Assembly: GCF_030317115.1 (NCBI RefSeq)
Contig: NZ_JASZYF010000009.1
Span: 202,882 to 266,881, forward strand
DNA length: 64,000 nt
Source: Variovorax gracilis
GTDB taxonomy: Bacteria; Pseudomonadota; Gammaproteobacteria; Burkholderiales; Burkholderiaceae_C
Reading direction: 5' to 3'
In this document: positions 43,179 to 53,081 of the stretch, piece by piece
How positions within the stretch are numbered: the first letter of the stretch is position 1
Layout of the letters: each line of letters starts with the position of its first letter
The notes under the pieces: model-generated
The model's database searches: none
What the model was told of the DNA's origin: nothing
The model's input: the letters and a program-made list of their open reading frames with translations, nothing else
Made by a program: the position numbers and the translations under genes

Positions 43179-43579
43179 CGGCCCTCGACTTTGCGGATCG
43201 CCAGTTCAGCGTAGCCGGTGGCGGGGTCGAACGCCCGAGCCAGCCGCCATTCCGGCAGCCATGCCACCAGAACTTCGGCGGTCGTCCGAACCACGCAGCC
43301 GGGCGCGGCGTGGCCACCGAACACGCGACCCTGCGCGTCGGCCACGCTCATGTGCAGGTGCGAACCGTCGGGAGTCAGGGTGCCGGACAGTGTGAGGATT
43401 TCCAGGTCACCCGTCAGCGTTTCCGGCCTCTCGGCGCCGGCAAGGCGCAGGCGTGCGGCGCTCAGACTGCCGATGCCCGCAACGACGAATGCGGCTGCAC
43501 AGCCCTTCGAGGCCAGCGCGGCATCCAGCGCGCCGCGCAGGTCGTCGCCGGGAATCAATCGCAGCGGCGTCGCATCCAA
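43175..43579 (-). CDS. PPC-domain (DUF296) protein
   Basis: 134 residues. Single PPC domain: LIPGDDLRGALDAALASKGCAAAFVVAGIGSLSAARLR, EILTLSGTLTPDGSHLHMSVADAQGRVFGGH. The GxGSHLHMS-like part is the family hallmark. In plants this domain is fused to AT-hook DNA-binding proteins; stand-alone bacterial members have no settled role. Its stop overlaps that of aapM (CTAG at 43175-43178). Confidence 0.9.
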   Translation of the reverse strand: MDATPLRLIPGDDLRGALDAALASKGCAAAFVVAGIGSLSAARLRLAGAERPETLTGDLEILTLSGTLTPDGSHLHMSVADAQGRVFGGHAAPGCVVRTTAEVLVAWLPEWRLARAFDPATGYAELAIRKVEGR

Positions 43580-43589
43580 GGCGTGCTCC

Positions 43590-46178
43590 TCAGGCGGCCA
43601 GCGCGTCGAGCAGTTCCGTCTCGATCGCCAGCTGGGCCCGCTGCCCCTGCAACTCCGGCCCGCTGATCAGGAAGGTGTCTTCGACGCGCTCCCCGAGCGT
43701 CGTGATCTTGGCGAGCTGCAGGTTCAGGTGGTGCCTTGCCAGAACGCGCGCCACCGAATACAGCAGGCCCGCCCGGTCGCTCGCCGAGATGCTGAGCAGC
43801 CAGCGCTGCGCCTTCTCGTCGGGCAGCAGGCTGATGCGTGGCTTGATCGGAAAGCTGCGGACCCGCCGGGACACGCGGCCCTTGCTCGGTGCGGGCAGGG
43901 GGCCCGCTTCGGTCAGCGTCTTGGTCAGCCCGGCCTCGACCATGTTGATCAGGTCGCGGTAGTGCTCGGGGATGAAGGTGGTGACCACCTGGAAGGTGTC
44001 CAGCGCGAAGCCGTTGCTCGCGGTGTGCACCTTGGCATCCAGGATGCTGAACGAGGACTGGTCGAAGTAGCCGCAGATGCGCACGAACAGGTCAGGCTGG
44101 TCGGGTGTGTAGACCACGACCTGCAAGCCTTCGCCGACCGGCGACAGCCGGGCGCGCACGATGGGCGGCGTGTGCGGGTCGATCGGCACGCCCGGGTGCG
44201 GCACGTGGCGCGACAGCTGCTTGGCGTGCCAGGCGATCTCCGACGCGTCGTGGCGCATGAAATAGCCGACGTCAAGCGTCTCCCACAGCGCCTTGTGTGC
44301 GTCCAATGGCTCGGCGTGCAGCGCGAGTTGCACCAGCGCCTCGCGCTTGCGCGACTCGATTTCGGCGCCGGGGTCGGGCATGCGGCCACCGAAGGCGCGC
44401 AAGGTATAGCGGTAGAGGTCCTCGAGGAGCTTGCCCTTCCACGCATTCCATACGCGCGGCGAGGTGCCCCGGATGTCGGCAATGGTGAGCAGGTAGAGCG
44501 CCGTCAGGTAGCGCTCGTTGCCGACCCGCTTGGCGAAGGCGCTGATCACTTCCGGGTCGCCCAGGTCCTGCTTCTGCGCGACCTGGCTCATCACCAGGTG
44601 TTCCGAGACCAGGAACTCGATGAGCTTGGCGTCCTCGCGCGGAATCTCGTGCTGCCGGCAGAAGCGCCGGACGTCGCGTGCGCCCAGCGTCGAATGGTCG
44701 CCGCCGCGGCCCTTGGCGATGTCGTGGAAGAGCGCCGCGATATACAGGATCCACGGCTTGTCCCAGCCCGCCGCGAGCTGCGAGCAGAACGGGTACTCGT
44801 GCGCATGCTCGGCGATGAAGAAGCGGCGCACGTTGCGCACGACCATCAGGATGTGCTGGTCGACCGTGTAGACGTGGAACAGGTCATGCTGCATCTGCCC
44901 CACGATGCTGCGGAACACGCGGAGGTAGCGCCCCAGCACCGAGGTCTGGTTCATGAGCCGGAGCGCATGCGTGATGCCGCGCGGTTGCAGCAGCATGCGC
45001 ATGAATGTCACGTGGTTCGCGGGGTCGTTGCGGAACTTGCTGTCCATCACGTGGCGCGCGTTGTAGAGCGCGCGCAGCGTCCGGGCCGACAGGCCGTTGA
45101 CGCCGATGGTCTTCTGGTAAAGCAGGAAGGTCTCGAGGATCGCGTGCGGATCCTTCACGTAGAGGTCGTCGCTCGCCACCTCGATCAGCCCGGCCTTTTC
45201 GAAGAAGCGCTCGTTGATCGGCGTCGGCTCCTCGGCCTGCGGCTGCAGGCGGTCGGCGATGTTGAGCAGCAGGATCTGGTTGAGCTGCGTGACGGCCTTC
45301 GCCGCCCAGTAGTAGCGGCGCATCAGCGCCTCGCTGGCCTTGCGCTGCGATTCGCCGACATAGCCGAAGGTGGCGGCCACGGCGGTCTGCAGGTCGAATA
45401 CCAGCCGGTCTTCGCGCCGATTGGCCGTGACGTGCAGGCGCGCGCGGATCAGGCTCAGCAGCGCCTCGTTGCGCTTGATCTGCTGGATCTCGAAGACGGT
45501 GGCAAGGCCGTTCTTCGCGAGGTCGTCCCATCGGTTCCCGAATCCGGCGGCCTTGGTCATCCACAGGATGGTCTGCAGGTCGCGGAGGCCGCCGGGCGAT
45601 TCCTTGCAATTGGGTTCGAGCGCATAGGGCGTGTTCTCGAACTTCTGGTGCCGGTGCCGCATTTCCTGCGACTTGGCGGTGAAGAAGGCTTGCGGGTCGA
45701 TGGCTGCCAGGAAGCTCTTGCGGAAGCCGGCATAGAGCTTCTTGTCGCCGACGACCAGGCGCGATTCGAGCAGAGAGGTCTGGACCGTCACGTCCTTGGC
45801 GGCTTCGGCCAGGCATTCGGTGACCGTTCGGACGCTGGAACCGATCTCGAGGCCGGCATCCCAGCAGTGGCCGATGAAGGCTTCCAGCCGGGTGGGGTCG
45901 ATGTCGGCCCCGTGCCCCTCGGGCAACAGGAGCAGCACGTCGACGTCCGAATAAGGGAAGAGTTCGCCTCGCCCGAAGCCTCCGACCGCGACGAGCGCGA
46001 GCTGGTTGCCGAATCCGGCGTCCGACCAGAGCGCGTTCAGCGTTTCGTCGGCCAGGGCGGCCAGCTGGCGCAGCACCGTATGGACGCTGCGCGTCGGCGC
46101 GCGGGCGCTGCGCAACTGGTCGAACAGAGCCAGTTTGTGCGTCCGGTAGGCGTCACGCAACGATGGGATGTCCACCAT
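43590..46178 (-). CDS. glnD: Bifunctional uridylyltransferase/uridylyl-removing enzyme GlnD
   Basis: 862 residues from the ATG at 46178 (MVDIPSLRDAYRTHK). N-terminal nucleotidyltransferase with GGFGRGELFPYSDVDVLLLL, central HD phosphohydrolase (ALFHDIAKGRGGDHSTLGA) and two C-terminal ACT domains (VVVYTPDQPDLFVRICGYFDQ; LLSISASDRAGLLYSVARVLA). Uridylylates and deuridylylates PII proteins in response to glutamine. Follows map by 26 nt on the same strand. Confidence 0.97.
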   Translation of the reverse strand: MVDIPSLRDAYRTHKLALFDQLRSARAPTRSVHTVLRQLAALADETLNALWSDAGFGNQLALVAVGGFGRGELFPYSDVDVLLLLPEGHGADIDPTRLEAFIGHCWDAGLEIGSSVRTVTECLAEAAKDVTVQTSLLESRLVVGDKKLYAGFRKSFLAAIDPQAFFTAKSQEMRHRHQKFENTPYALEPNCKESPGGLRDLQTILWMTKAAGFGNRWDDLAKNGLATVFEIQQIKRNEALLSLIRARLHVTANRREDRLVFDLQTAVAATFGYVGESQRKASEALMRRYYWAAKAVTQLNQILLLNIADRLQPQAEEPTPINERFFEKAGLIEVASDDLYVKDPHAILETFLLYQKTIGVNGLSARTLRALYNARHVMDSKFRNDPANHVTFMRMLLQPRGITHALRLMNQTSVLGRYLRVFRSIVGQMQHDLFHVYTVDQHILMVVRNVRRFFIAEHAHEYPFCSQLAAGWDKPWILYIAALFHDIAKGRGGDHSTLGARDVRRFCRQHEIPREDAKLIEFLVSEHLVMSQVAQKQDLGDPEVISAFAKRVGNERYLTALYLLTIADIRGTSPRVWNAWKGKLLEDLYRYTLRAFGGRMPDPGAEIESRKREALVQLALHAEPLDAHKALWETLDVGYFMRHDASEIAWHAKQLSRHVPHPGVPIDPHTPPIVRARLSPVGEGLQVVVYTPDQPDLFVRICGYFDQSSFSILDAKVHTASNGFALDTFQVVTTFIPEHYRDLINMVEAGLTKTLTEAGPLPAPSKGRVSRRVRSFPIKPRISLLPDEKAQRWLLSISASDRAGLLYSVARVLARHHLNLQLAKITTLGERVEDTFLISGPELQGQRAQLAIETELLDALAA

Positions 46179-46204
46179 GAGCGCCCTGAAAGGCCGGCGC
46201 CGCG

Positions 46205-47029
46205 TCAAGCCGCGGCACTGACGAACGCGGGGGGCGGCGGGCTGCCCGTCGACAGGGTGAGCACTTCGTAACCGGTCTCGGTGACCAGCACCGTGTGCTC
46301 CCACTGTGCGGACAGCGAATGGTCGCGCGTGACGATGGTCCAGCCGTCGTATTGCCCGCCCTTGGCGTCTTCCTTGATGTCGCGTTTGCCGGCGTTGATC
46401 ATCGGCTCGATGGTGAAGGTCATGCCCGGCTTGAGTTCCTCGAGTGTGCCGGGTTTGCCGTAGTGGAGCACCTGAGGCTCTTCATGGAAGCCCCGGCCGA
46501 TGCCGTGGCCGCAGAACTCGCGTACCACGGAGAAACCGTTGCTCTCGGCAAAGCGCTGGATCGCGAAACCGATGTCCCCCAGGCGGGCGCCCGGCTTGAC
46601 CTTGACGATTCCGTGCCACATCGCCTCGTAGGTGAAGGCGCACAGGCGCTTGGCCGCGATGGAGGCATCGCCGACGACGAACATGCGGCTGGTGTCGCCG
46701 TGCCAGCCGTCCTTGATGACGGTGATGTCGCAATTGACGATGTCGCCCTTCTTGAGCGGCTTGTCGTTCGGGATGCCGTGGCACACCACGTGGTTGACCG
46801 AGGTGCAGATCGACTTCGGGTAGGGCACGGTGCTGGCGCCCATGTAGTTCAGCGGGGCCGGGATCGCGCCCTGGACCTGCGTGATGTAGTCGTGGGCGAG
46901 CTTGTCGATTTCGTTCGTGGTCACGCCGGGCTTGATGTGCGGGGTGATGTAGTCCAGCACTTCGGAGGCGAGGCGGCAGGCCACGCGCATGCCGGCCACG
47001 CCTTCGGCGTCTTTGTAGGTAATGCTCAT
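46205..47029 (-). CDS. map: Methionine aminopeptidase, type I
   Basis: 274 residues. Pita-bread fold with metal ligands: His in NHVVCHGIPND, Asp in NCDITVIKDGWHGDTSRMF, His in CGHGIGRGFHEEP, Glu in TIEPMINAG and Glu in WEHTVLV. Removes initiator methionine. First gene of a map-glnD unit, divergent from purL with 114 bp between. The tail has a short proline/alanine run. Confidence 0.97.
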   Translation of the reverse strand: MSITYKDAEGVAGMRVACRLASEVLDYITPHIKPGVTTNEIDKLAHDYITQVQGAIPAPLNYMGASTVPYPKSICTSVNHVVCHGIPNDKPLKKGDIVNCDITVIKDGWHGDTSRMFVVGDASIAAKRLCAFTYEAMWHGIVKVKPGARLGDIGFAIQRFAESNGFSVVREFCGHGIGRGFHEEPQVLHYGKPGTLEELKPGMTFTIEPMINAGKRDIKEDAKGGQYDGWTIVTRDHSLSAQWEHTVLVTETGYEVLTLSTGSPPPPAFVSAAA

Positions 47030-47036
47030 GCCGGGA

Positions 47037-47042
47037 ATTATC
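47037..47042 (-). promoter_or_regulatory. Possible -10 element for map
   Basis: GATAAT on the minus strand, 8 nt upstream of the map ATG. If used, the transcript would start almost at the start codon, giving a leaderless or near-leaderless message. The matching -35 position reads CTGAAT, only a weak match. Low confidence. Confidence 0.25.
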
Positions 47043-47143
47043 CCATCGGGGCCGCTAAAATTCAGGGTTAGCGCGGATGGCCCCAGTCAGCGGCCGCCGC
47101 CTCGATCTCTTCATTCTCAACGCGGCCCCCGGCCGATCCGACT

Positions 47144-50100
47144 GTGACGTTGCCCGTGAATCCGCTCTCCCATTCCGCGACCCCTGTGGTGACTTTCTTC
47201 GAGGGCGGCAGTGCGCTCAGCGAGTTCCGGGCCCGCCAGATCCTGCCCCGGCTGCAAGCCGTCGACCCGCGCATCGAGGGCCTGAGCGCCCGATTCGTGC
47301 ACCTGGTCGTCACGGAGACGGCATTGGATGCGGCCGGGCGCGAGCGCTTCGCCGCCCTTCTGGGCTACGGCGAACCCTTCGTGGCGCCGGCCAGGCCGGG
47401 CCCGACCATCGTCGTCACGCCACGGCTGGGCACGGTGTCGCCCTGGGCGTCCAAGGCGACCGACATCGCCCACAACTGCGGTCTCGCGCTGCGCCGCGTC
47501 GAGCGGGTGACCGAGTACCACCTCGTGCTGAAGGCCCCGCTGCTCGACAAGGCCCTGGGCAAGCCCGCCACGCTGGAAGGCGAGAAGCTCGCCCTCGTCG
47601 GCGATCTGTTGCACGACCGCATGACCGAATCGGTCCTGGCTCGACTCGATCAGGCGGCGGGCCTCTTCGCCGAGCTGCCGGCCCAGCCGATGGCGCAGGT
47701 CGACGTCCAGGGCGGCGGGCGCGCGGCGCTGGTCGAGGCCAACAAGAGCTTCGGGCTCGCGCTGGCGGAGGACGAGATCGACTACCTGGTCGATGCCTTC
47801 ACCCGCCTTGGCCGCAATCCGAGCGACGTCGAACTCATGATGTTCGCGCAGGCCAACAGCGAGCACTGCCGCCACAAGATCTTCAATGCCGATTTCATCA
47901 TCGACGGCCAGGCGCAGCCGCAGAGCCTGTTTTCGATGATCCGGCACACCGAGCGCCAGAACCCGCAGCACACGGTCATCGCCTATGCCGACAACGCCTC
48001 GGTAATGGAAGGCACACGCGTCGAGCGCTTCGTCGCCGCGTCGGACTCGGGCAGCTACGAAAAGCGGGATGCCCTGAGCCACGTGCTCATGAAGGTCGAG
48101 ACGCACAACCATCCGACCGCGATCTCGCCCTTTCCGGGGGCATCGACAGGCGCGGGCGGTGAAATTCGCGATGAAGGAGCCACCGGGCGCGGCTCGAAGC
48201 CCAAGGCGGGCCTGACCGGCTTCACGGTCTCCAGGCTCTGGCCGGAAGAGGGCAGCTACGGCAAGCCGGGCCACATCGCGAGTCCGCTGCAGATCATGAC
48301 CGAGGGGCCGCTCGGCGGCGCGGCCTTCAACAACGAATTCGGCCGACCCAATCTGCTCGGATACTTCCGCGAATACGAACAGGCCATCCACAGCGACGGC
48401 GAGACCGTGCAGCGCGGCTATCACAAGCCCATCATGATCGCGGGCGGACTCGGCAGTATCGACGCCGAGCAGACCAGGAAGATCCAGTTTCCGGCTGGCG
48501 CCTTGCTGATCCAGCTCGGCGGGCCCGGCATGCGCATCGGCATGGGCGGCAGCGCCGCCAGCTCGATGGCCACGGGCGCCAATGCGGCCGAGCTGGATTT
48601 CGACTCCGTACAACGCGGCAACCCCGAAATCGAACGCCGAGCGCAGGAAGTCATCAACCATTGCTGGCAGCAGGGCGACGCCAACCCCATCCTCGCCATC
48701 CACGACGTGGGCGCCGGCGGCTTGAGCAATGCCTTCCCTGAACTTACCAACGACGCCGGCCGCGGTGCGCGCTTCGACCTGCGCGCGGTGCCGCTCGAAG
48801 AATCGGGCATGGCGCCGAAGGAGATCTGGTGCAACGAAAGCCAGGAGCGCTACGTGCTGGCGATCGCGCCGGAATCGCTCGCGCAATTCCGCGCCTTCTG
48901 CGAGCGCGAGCGCTGCCCGTTCTCCGTCGTGGGCGTCGCGACCGAGGCACGGCAGTTGCTCGTGGCGGACGAAGGCGCCGAGGCGCAGCCGGTCGACATG
49001 CCGATGGACGTGCTGCTCGGCAAGCCGCCCAAGATGCTTCGCGACGTGAAGACGGTCGATCGCCGCTTCAAGCCGCTGGACCTCACCGGCGTGGACTTGC
49101 AGAAGGCGGCGATCGACGTGCTGTCTCATCCCACCGTCGCCTCCAAGCGCTTTCTCATCACCATCGGCGACCGAACGGTGGGTGGCCTCAGCCATCGCGA
49201 CCAGATGGTCGGCCCCTGGCAGGTGCCCGTTGCCGATTGCGCCGTGACGCTGGCCGACTACAAGGGGTTTGCCGGCGAGGCGATGAGCATGGGCGAGCGC
49301 ACGCCGCTTGCGGCCATCGACGCGCCGGCCTCCGGCCGGATGGCGGTAGGCGAGGCCATCACCAATCTGCTCGCGGCACCCATCGAGCTGTCGAGGGTCA
49401 AGCTGTCGGCCAACTGGATGGCCGCCTGCGGCGAGCCGGGCGAGGACGCCGCTCTCTACGAGACCGTCAAGGCGGTCGGCCTGGAACTCTGCCCGGCGCT
49501 CGGCATCTCGATCCCGGTCGGCAAGGATTCGCTGTCGATGCGCACGCAATGGCAGGACGGCGGCGAGCAGAAGAAGGTCACGTCGCCCGTCAGCCTGATC
49601 GTGAGTGCCTTCGCCACGCTGGTGGACGTGCGCGGCACGCTCACGCCGCAACTCGACGCCAACGAGCCTGACACCACGCTGGTGCTCGTCGACCTTGGCC
49701 GCGGCCAGCATCGCATGGCCGGCAGCATCCTGGCGCAGACGCTGTCGCAGAGCGGCGATACGGTGCCTGATCTGGACGATCCGCAAGAGCTCGTCAAGCT
49801 GGTCGCTGCAGTCAACGCGCTTCGCGCCGAAGGCAAGATCCTCGCGATGCACGACCGAAGCGACGGCGGCCTGTTCGCCGCCGCTTGCGAGATGGCCTTC
49901 GCCGGGCATGTCGGCGTTGCGCTCAATGTCGACCTGCTCGTCACCGAGGGCGACGGCATCAGCGACAGCCGTGCCGAGTACGGCGATGCGAAGAACTGGG
50001 CCGGCCAGGTCAGCGCGCGCCGCGAGGAACTCACGCTCAAGGCGCTCTTCAATGAAGAGCTCGGCATGCTGCTCCAGGTGCGGACCGCCGAACGCAACGA

Positions 50101-51184
50101 GGTGATGCAGGTCCTGCGCGCCCACGGCCTGAGCACGCACAGCCACTTCGTCGGCAAGACCCGTCCCGTTAACTCGACCATGGACGCGGGCAAAGGGAAG
50201 GTCGAAGTGTGGCGCGATGCCAAATCCGTCTTCAGTGCCAACCTGAGCGACCTCCACCAGGTCTGGGATTCGGTCAGCTGGAAGATCTGCCGCGACCGGG
50301 ACAATCCCGAATGCGCCGATGCTGAACACGCCGCTGCCGGAGATCCGCAAGATCCGGGCGCGCACGTGCTGCTGGCGGACGGCGTGGCCGAGAACGTGGC
50401 GGCGCCTTTCCTGAATCTCGCCAGGCCCAAGGTCGCGATCCTGCGAGAGCAGGGCGTCAATTCACACGTCGAGATGGCCTACGCGTTCACCGAAGCAGGC
50501 TTCGACGCTTTCGACGTTCACATGACCGACCTGCAGACGGGCAGGGCGGACCTGGCCGATTTCAAGGGCGTGGTCGCCTGCGGCGGCTTCAGCTACGGCG
50601 ACACCCTGGGCGCCGGTATCGGCTGGGCGCGCAGCATTACCTTCAACCCGAAGCTGGCGGAACAATTCAAGGGCTTCTTCGGACGGCCCGACACCTTCGG
50701 CCTCGGCGTCTGCAATGGCTGCCAGATGTTTGCCGAACTGGCCGACATCATTCCCGGCGCCGAGGCCTGGCCGCGTTTCACGACCAACCAGAGCGAGCGC
50801 TTCGAGGCCCGGCTGTCGATGGTCGAGGTGCTCGAATCTCCCAGCCTCTTCTTCGCCGGAATGGCAGGCAGCCGCCTGCCGATCGCGGTGGCGCATGGCG
50901 AGGGCTATGCGAACTTCAAGCACCGTGGCGACCCGGCGAAGGCGATCGCCGCGATGCGATTCGTCGACAACCATGGCCAAGCGACCGAACGCTATCCGTT
51001 CAACCCCAATGGCAGTACGGGCGGGCTCACCTCCGTGACCACCGCCGACGGCCGTTTCACTGCGCTGATGCCGCACCCCGAGCGCGTGTTCCGCAACATC
51101 CAGATGAGCTGGACCTCGGGAGCCCAGAGCGAGTTCAGCCCGTGGATGCGGATCTGGCGCAACGCGCGCAAGTGGGTCGCGTGA
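47144..51184 (+). CDS. purL: Phosphoribosylformylglycinamidine synthase
   Basis: 1346 residues, single-chain FGAR amidotransferase. Start GTG 47144; GTG 47156 is possible. N-terminal substrate domain FEGGSALSEFRARQILPRL, linker, synthetase core (FAQANSEHCRHKIFNADFII, TSSG-like KVETHNHPTAISPFPGASTGAGGEIRD, VGAGGLSNAFPEL) and a C-terminal glutaminase with nucleophile cysteine in GVCNGCQMF and FSYGDTLGAG. Fourth step of purine synthesis. Divergent from map. Confidence 0.98.
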   Translation: MTLPVNPLSHSATPVVTFFEGGSALSEFRARQILPRLQAVDPRIEGLSARFVHLVVTETALDAAGRERFAALLGYGEPFVAPARPGPTIVVTPRLGTVSPWASKATDIAHNCGLALRRVERVTEYHLVLKAPLLDKALGKPATLEGEKLALVGDLLHDRMTESVLARLDQAAGLFAELPAQPMAQVDVQGGGRAALVEANKSFGLALAEDEIDYLVDAFTRLGRNPSDVELMMFAQANSEHCRHKIFNADFIIDGQAQPQSLFSMIRHTERQNPQHTVIAYADNASVMEGTRVERFVAASDSGSYEKRDALSHVLMKVETHNHPTAISPFPGASTGAGGEIRDEGATGRGSKPKAGLTGFTVSRLWPEEGSYGKPGHIASPLQIMTEGPLGGAAFNNEFGRPNLLGYFREYEQAIHSDGETVQRGYHKPIMIAGGLGSIDAEQTRKIQFPAGALLIQLGGPGMRIGMGGSAASSMATGANAAELDFDSVQRGNPEIERRAQEVINHCWQQGDANPILAIHDVGAGGLSNAFPELTNDAGRGARFDLRAVPLEESGMAPKEIWCNESQERYVLAIAPESLAQFRAFCERERCPFSVVGVATEARQLLVADEGAEAQPVDMPMDVLLGKPPKMLRDVKTVDRRFKPLDLTGVDLQKAAIDVLSHPTVASKRFLITIGDRTVGGLSHRDQMVGPWQVPVADCAVTLADYKGFAGEAMSMGERTPLAAIDAPASGRMAVGEAITNLLAAPIELSRVKLSANWMAACGEPGEDAALYETVKAVGLELCPALGISIPVGKDSLSMRTQWQDGGEQKKVTSPVSLIVSAFATLVDVRGTLTPQLDANEPDTTLVLVDLGRGQHRMAGSILAQTLSQSGDTVPDLDDPQELVKLVAAVNALRAEGKILAMHDRSDGGLFAAACEMAFAGHVGVALNVDLLVTEGDGISDSRAEYGDAKNWAGQVSARREELTLKALFNEELGMLLQVRTAERNEVMQVLRAHGLSTHSHFVGKTRPVNSTMDAGKGKVEVWRDAKSVFSANLSDLHQVWDSVSWKICRDRDNPECADAEHAAAGDPQDPGAHVLLADGVAENVAAPFLNLARPKVAILREQGVNSHVEMAYAFTEAGFDAFDVHMTDLQTGRADLADFKGVVACGGFSYGDTLGAGIGWARSITFNPKLAEQFKGFFGRPDTFGLGVCNGCQMFAELADIIPGAEAWPRFTTNQSERFEARLSMVEVLESPSLFFAGMAGSRLPIAVAHGEGYANFKHRGDPAKAIAAMRFVDNHGQATERYPFNPNGSTGGLTSVTTADGRFTALMPHPERVFRNIQMSWTSGAQSEFSPWMRIWRNARKWVA

Positions 51185-51195
51185 GCGGAGCAGGG

Positions 51196-52107
51196 ATGCG
51201 CCGGCGCGACGTGCTCCACGCGGGCGCCCTCGCGGGAGGCGCACTGGCCGGCATGACGTCGCTGTCCCATGCCGCCGAAGCATTCAGATCGCTGAAGAAA
51301 TCGCCGCGCATGCCGGTCATGTTCGTCGGCCACGGCAGCCCGATGAATGCCATCGGCGACAACGCCTACCGGCGCAGCTGGCAGGCGCTGGGCGCCGACT
51401 TCGGCAAGCGGTATCCCGCGCCGCAACTCGTTCTCTGCGTCTCCGCTCACTGGCTGACGCGAGATGGGTGGTATCTCACGGGAATGGCACAGCCCAAGAC
51501 CATCCATGACTTCGGCGGCTTTCCACAGGAGCTGTTCGACCAGCAATACCCGGCGCCGGGCGCACCGGCTGCGGCCGCTGAAATCGCGCAGGCCGTTCGC
51601 CAGCCGGTGAGTGGTTTGGCGCTTCGCCTCGACACATCGGAATGGGGTTTCGACCACGGCACATGGTCAGTGCTGAAGCCGATGTTTCCCAAGGCCGGCA
51701 TTCCGGTCGTGCAGCTGAGCATGGACTACAGCCGCGCGCCGGTCGAGCACTACAGGATCGGGCAGCAACTCAAGGCGCTGCGAGAGCGCGGCGTGCTGAT
51801 CGTCGGAAGCGGCAACATCGTCCACAACCTCCGGGCCACGCGGCGTGGCTCGGCGCCGAACCAGGCATACGACTGGGCGATCGAGTTCGACCGCATCGTC
51901 GGCGAGCAACTGACGAATGGTCAGTTGTCGGCATTGCCGAACTTCAAAGGCCTGGGCGCTGTCGCCACCCAGGCGCATCCGACGCACGACCACTATCTGC
52001 CGCTGCTCTACGTCGCTGGCGCCGTCGATGAGAACGAAGTCCCCCGCTTTTTCAACGCCGACTTCCAGTCGGCTTCGATCTCGATGCGTTCCGTCGTCTG
52101 GGGTTGA
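51196..52107 (+). CDS. LigB-family extradiol dioxygenase (YgiD-like), Tat-exported
   Basis: About 303 residues from ATG 51196, with GGAG 5 nt upstream; a GTG at 51181 overlapping the purL stop is also open. MRRRDVLHAGALAGGALAG is a twin-arginine type signal. The enzyme part has metal-ligand motifs FVGHGSPMNAI, SAHWLTRDGWY, WGFDHGTWSVL and HPTHDHYLPLLYVAGA. Relatives cleave catechol-type rings such as DOPA in the cytoplasm, so export is unusual. Metal and substrate unknown. Confidence 0.9.
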   Translation: MRRRDVLHAGALAGGALAGMTSLSHAAEAFRSLKKSPRMPVMFVGHGSPMNAIGDNAYRRSWQALGADFGKRYPAPQLVLCVSAHWLTRDGWYLTGMAQPKTIHDFGGFPQELFDQQYPAPGAPAAAAEIAQAVRQPVSGLALRLDTSEWGFDHGTWSVLKPMFPKAGIPVVQLSMDYSRAPVEHYRIGQQLKALRERGVLIVGSGNIVHNLRATRRGSAPNQAYDWAIEFDRIVGEQLTNGQLSALPNFKGLGAVATQAHPTHDHYLPLLYVAGAVDENEVPRFFNADFQSASISMRSVVWG

Positions 52108-52115
52108 GCGTTGCA

Positions 52116-52149
52116 ACAAAAAAAAGCGGCCAGGGGCCGCTTTTTTTGT
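52116..52149. terminator. Bidirectional rho-independent terminator
   Basis: A-run, GCGGCC-agg-GGCCGC (52126-52140), then a T-run; the stem extends into the A/T runs for a total of about 16 bp. It serves both the dioxygenase on the plus strand and the convergent parvulin gene on the minus strand. Confidence 0.92.
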
Positions 52150-52184
52150 ACTGGGTGACCACACGAAGTGGGCGAGCCCGAGGG

Positions 52185-52970
52185 TTATTCGATTTTTGCC
52201 TTCGCGCGCAGGTCTTCCTGGTACTTCTGCAGGCGCTGTTGCTGAAGTTGTTGCGTGATTTGCGGCTTGACCTCTTCAAGCTTCGGCAGCTGCGCCTGGC
52301 GAATATCGTCCACGCGGATGATGTGATAGCCGAACTGAGACTTGACCGGCGCGGCCGTCGTCTCGCCCTTCTTGAGCTTGATCATCGCCTCCGAGAACTC
52401 GGGCACGAAGCTCGCGGGGGCAGCCCAATCCAGGTCGCCGCCGTTCGCACCCGATCCCGGGTCCTTGCTCTGCTTCTTGGCGATATCTTCGAACTTGGCG
52501 CCCTTCTTGAGGTCGGCGAGGATTTTCTTGGCTTCGTCTTCCGTGGCGACCAGGATGTGGCGAGCCTTGAACTCCTTGCCGCTGTTGGCCGCGACGAACT
52601 TGTCGTACTCGGCCTGCACGTCGGCATCGGAGACGGCATTGGTCTTGCGGAAGTTCTCGAACAACTGGCGGATCAGGATGGCCTGGCGGGCGAGTTCGAG
52701 CTGGTTCTTGTAGTCGTCGGTGGCGTCCAGGCCCTGCTTCTGGGCGGCTTGCATGAACACTTCGCGCGCGATCACTTCCTCGCGCAACTGATCCTGCATT
52801 TCCGGCGTGACCGGGCGACCCGCTGCAGCAAGTTGTTGAGCCAGCACTTCCATGCGTGCCTTCGGCACCGGCTTGCCGTTGACGATGGCCGCGTTCTGCG
52901 CAAAGGCAGCAACGGGCAACGCGCCAACGAGTACGGCGGCCGTGAAGGCCTGCAAGATGTATTTCTTCAT
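52185..52970 (-). CDS. Periplasmic parvulin-type peptidyl-prolyl isomerase
   Basis: 261 residues from the ATG at 52970 (MKKYILQAFTAAVLVGALP). Signal cleaved near AAFAQN. An N-terminal SurA-like helical region precedes one parvulin domain (KARHILVATEDEAKKILADL, GGDLDWAAPASFVPEFSEAM, VKSQFGYHIIRVDD). A folding chaperone or isomerase in the periplasm. The frame is open upstream to 53075 without signal-like sequence. 111 bp downstream of bolA on the same strand. Confidence 0.93.
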   Translation of the reverse strand: MKKYILQAFTAAVLVGALPVAAFAQNAAIVNGKPVPKARMEVLAQQLAAAGRPVTPEMQDQLREEVIAREVFMQAAQKQGLDATDDYKNQLELARQAILIRQLFENFRKTNAVSDADVQAEYDKFVAANSGKEFKARHILVATEDEAKKILADLKKGAKFEDIAKKQSKDPGSGANGGDLDWAAPASFVPEFSEAMIKLKKGETTAAPVKSQFGYHIIRVDDIRQAQLPKLEEVKPQITQQLQQQRLQKYQEDLRAKAKIE

Positions 52971-53081
52971 AGAGGGAGCCTCGGTCCTGGAGGAGAAAAC
53001 GCGCAGTGATTTAGAAAAGCGCTTTATGGAAAAGAGGGGGTTTTTCGCCGCACAGAGGAGGCGGGAAGTAATCAAAGCGCT

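Noticed and set aside
43218..46271. A 1017-codon plus-strand frame opposite glnD.
   Set aside because: GlnD motifs (nucleotidyltransferase, HD, ACT) lie in the minus strand; the plus-strand frame has no recognisable domain or start site.
47117..50365. A 1082-codon minus-strand frame opposite purL.
   Set aside because: PurL motifs are complete on the plus strand; the antisense translation is compositionally odd and has no ribosome site.
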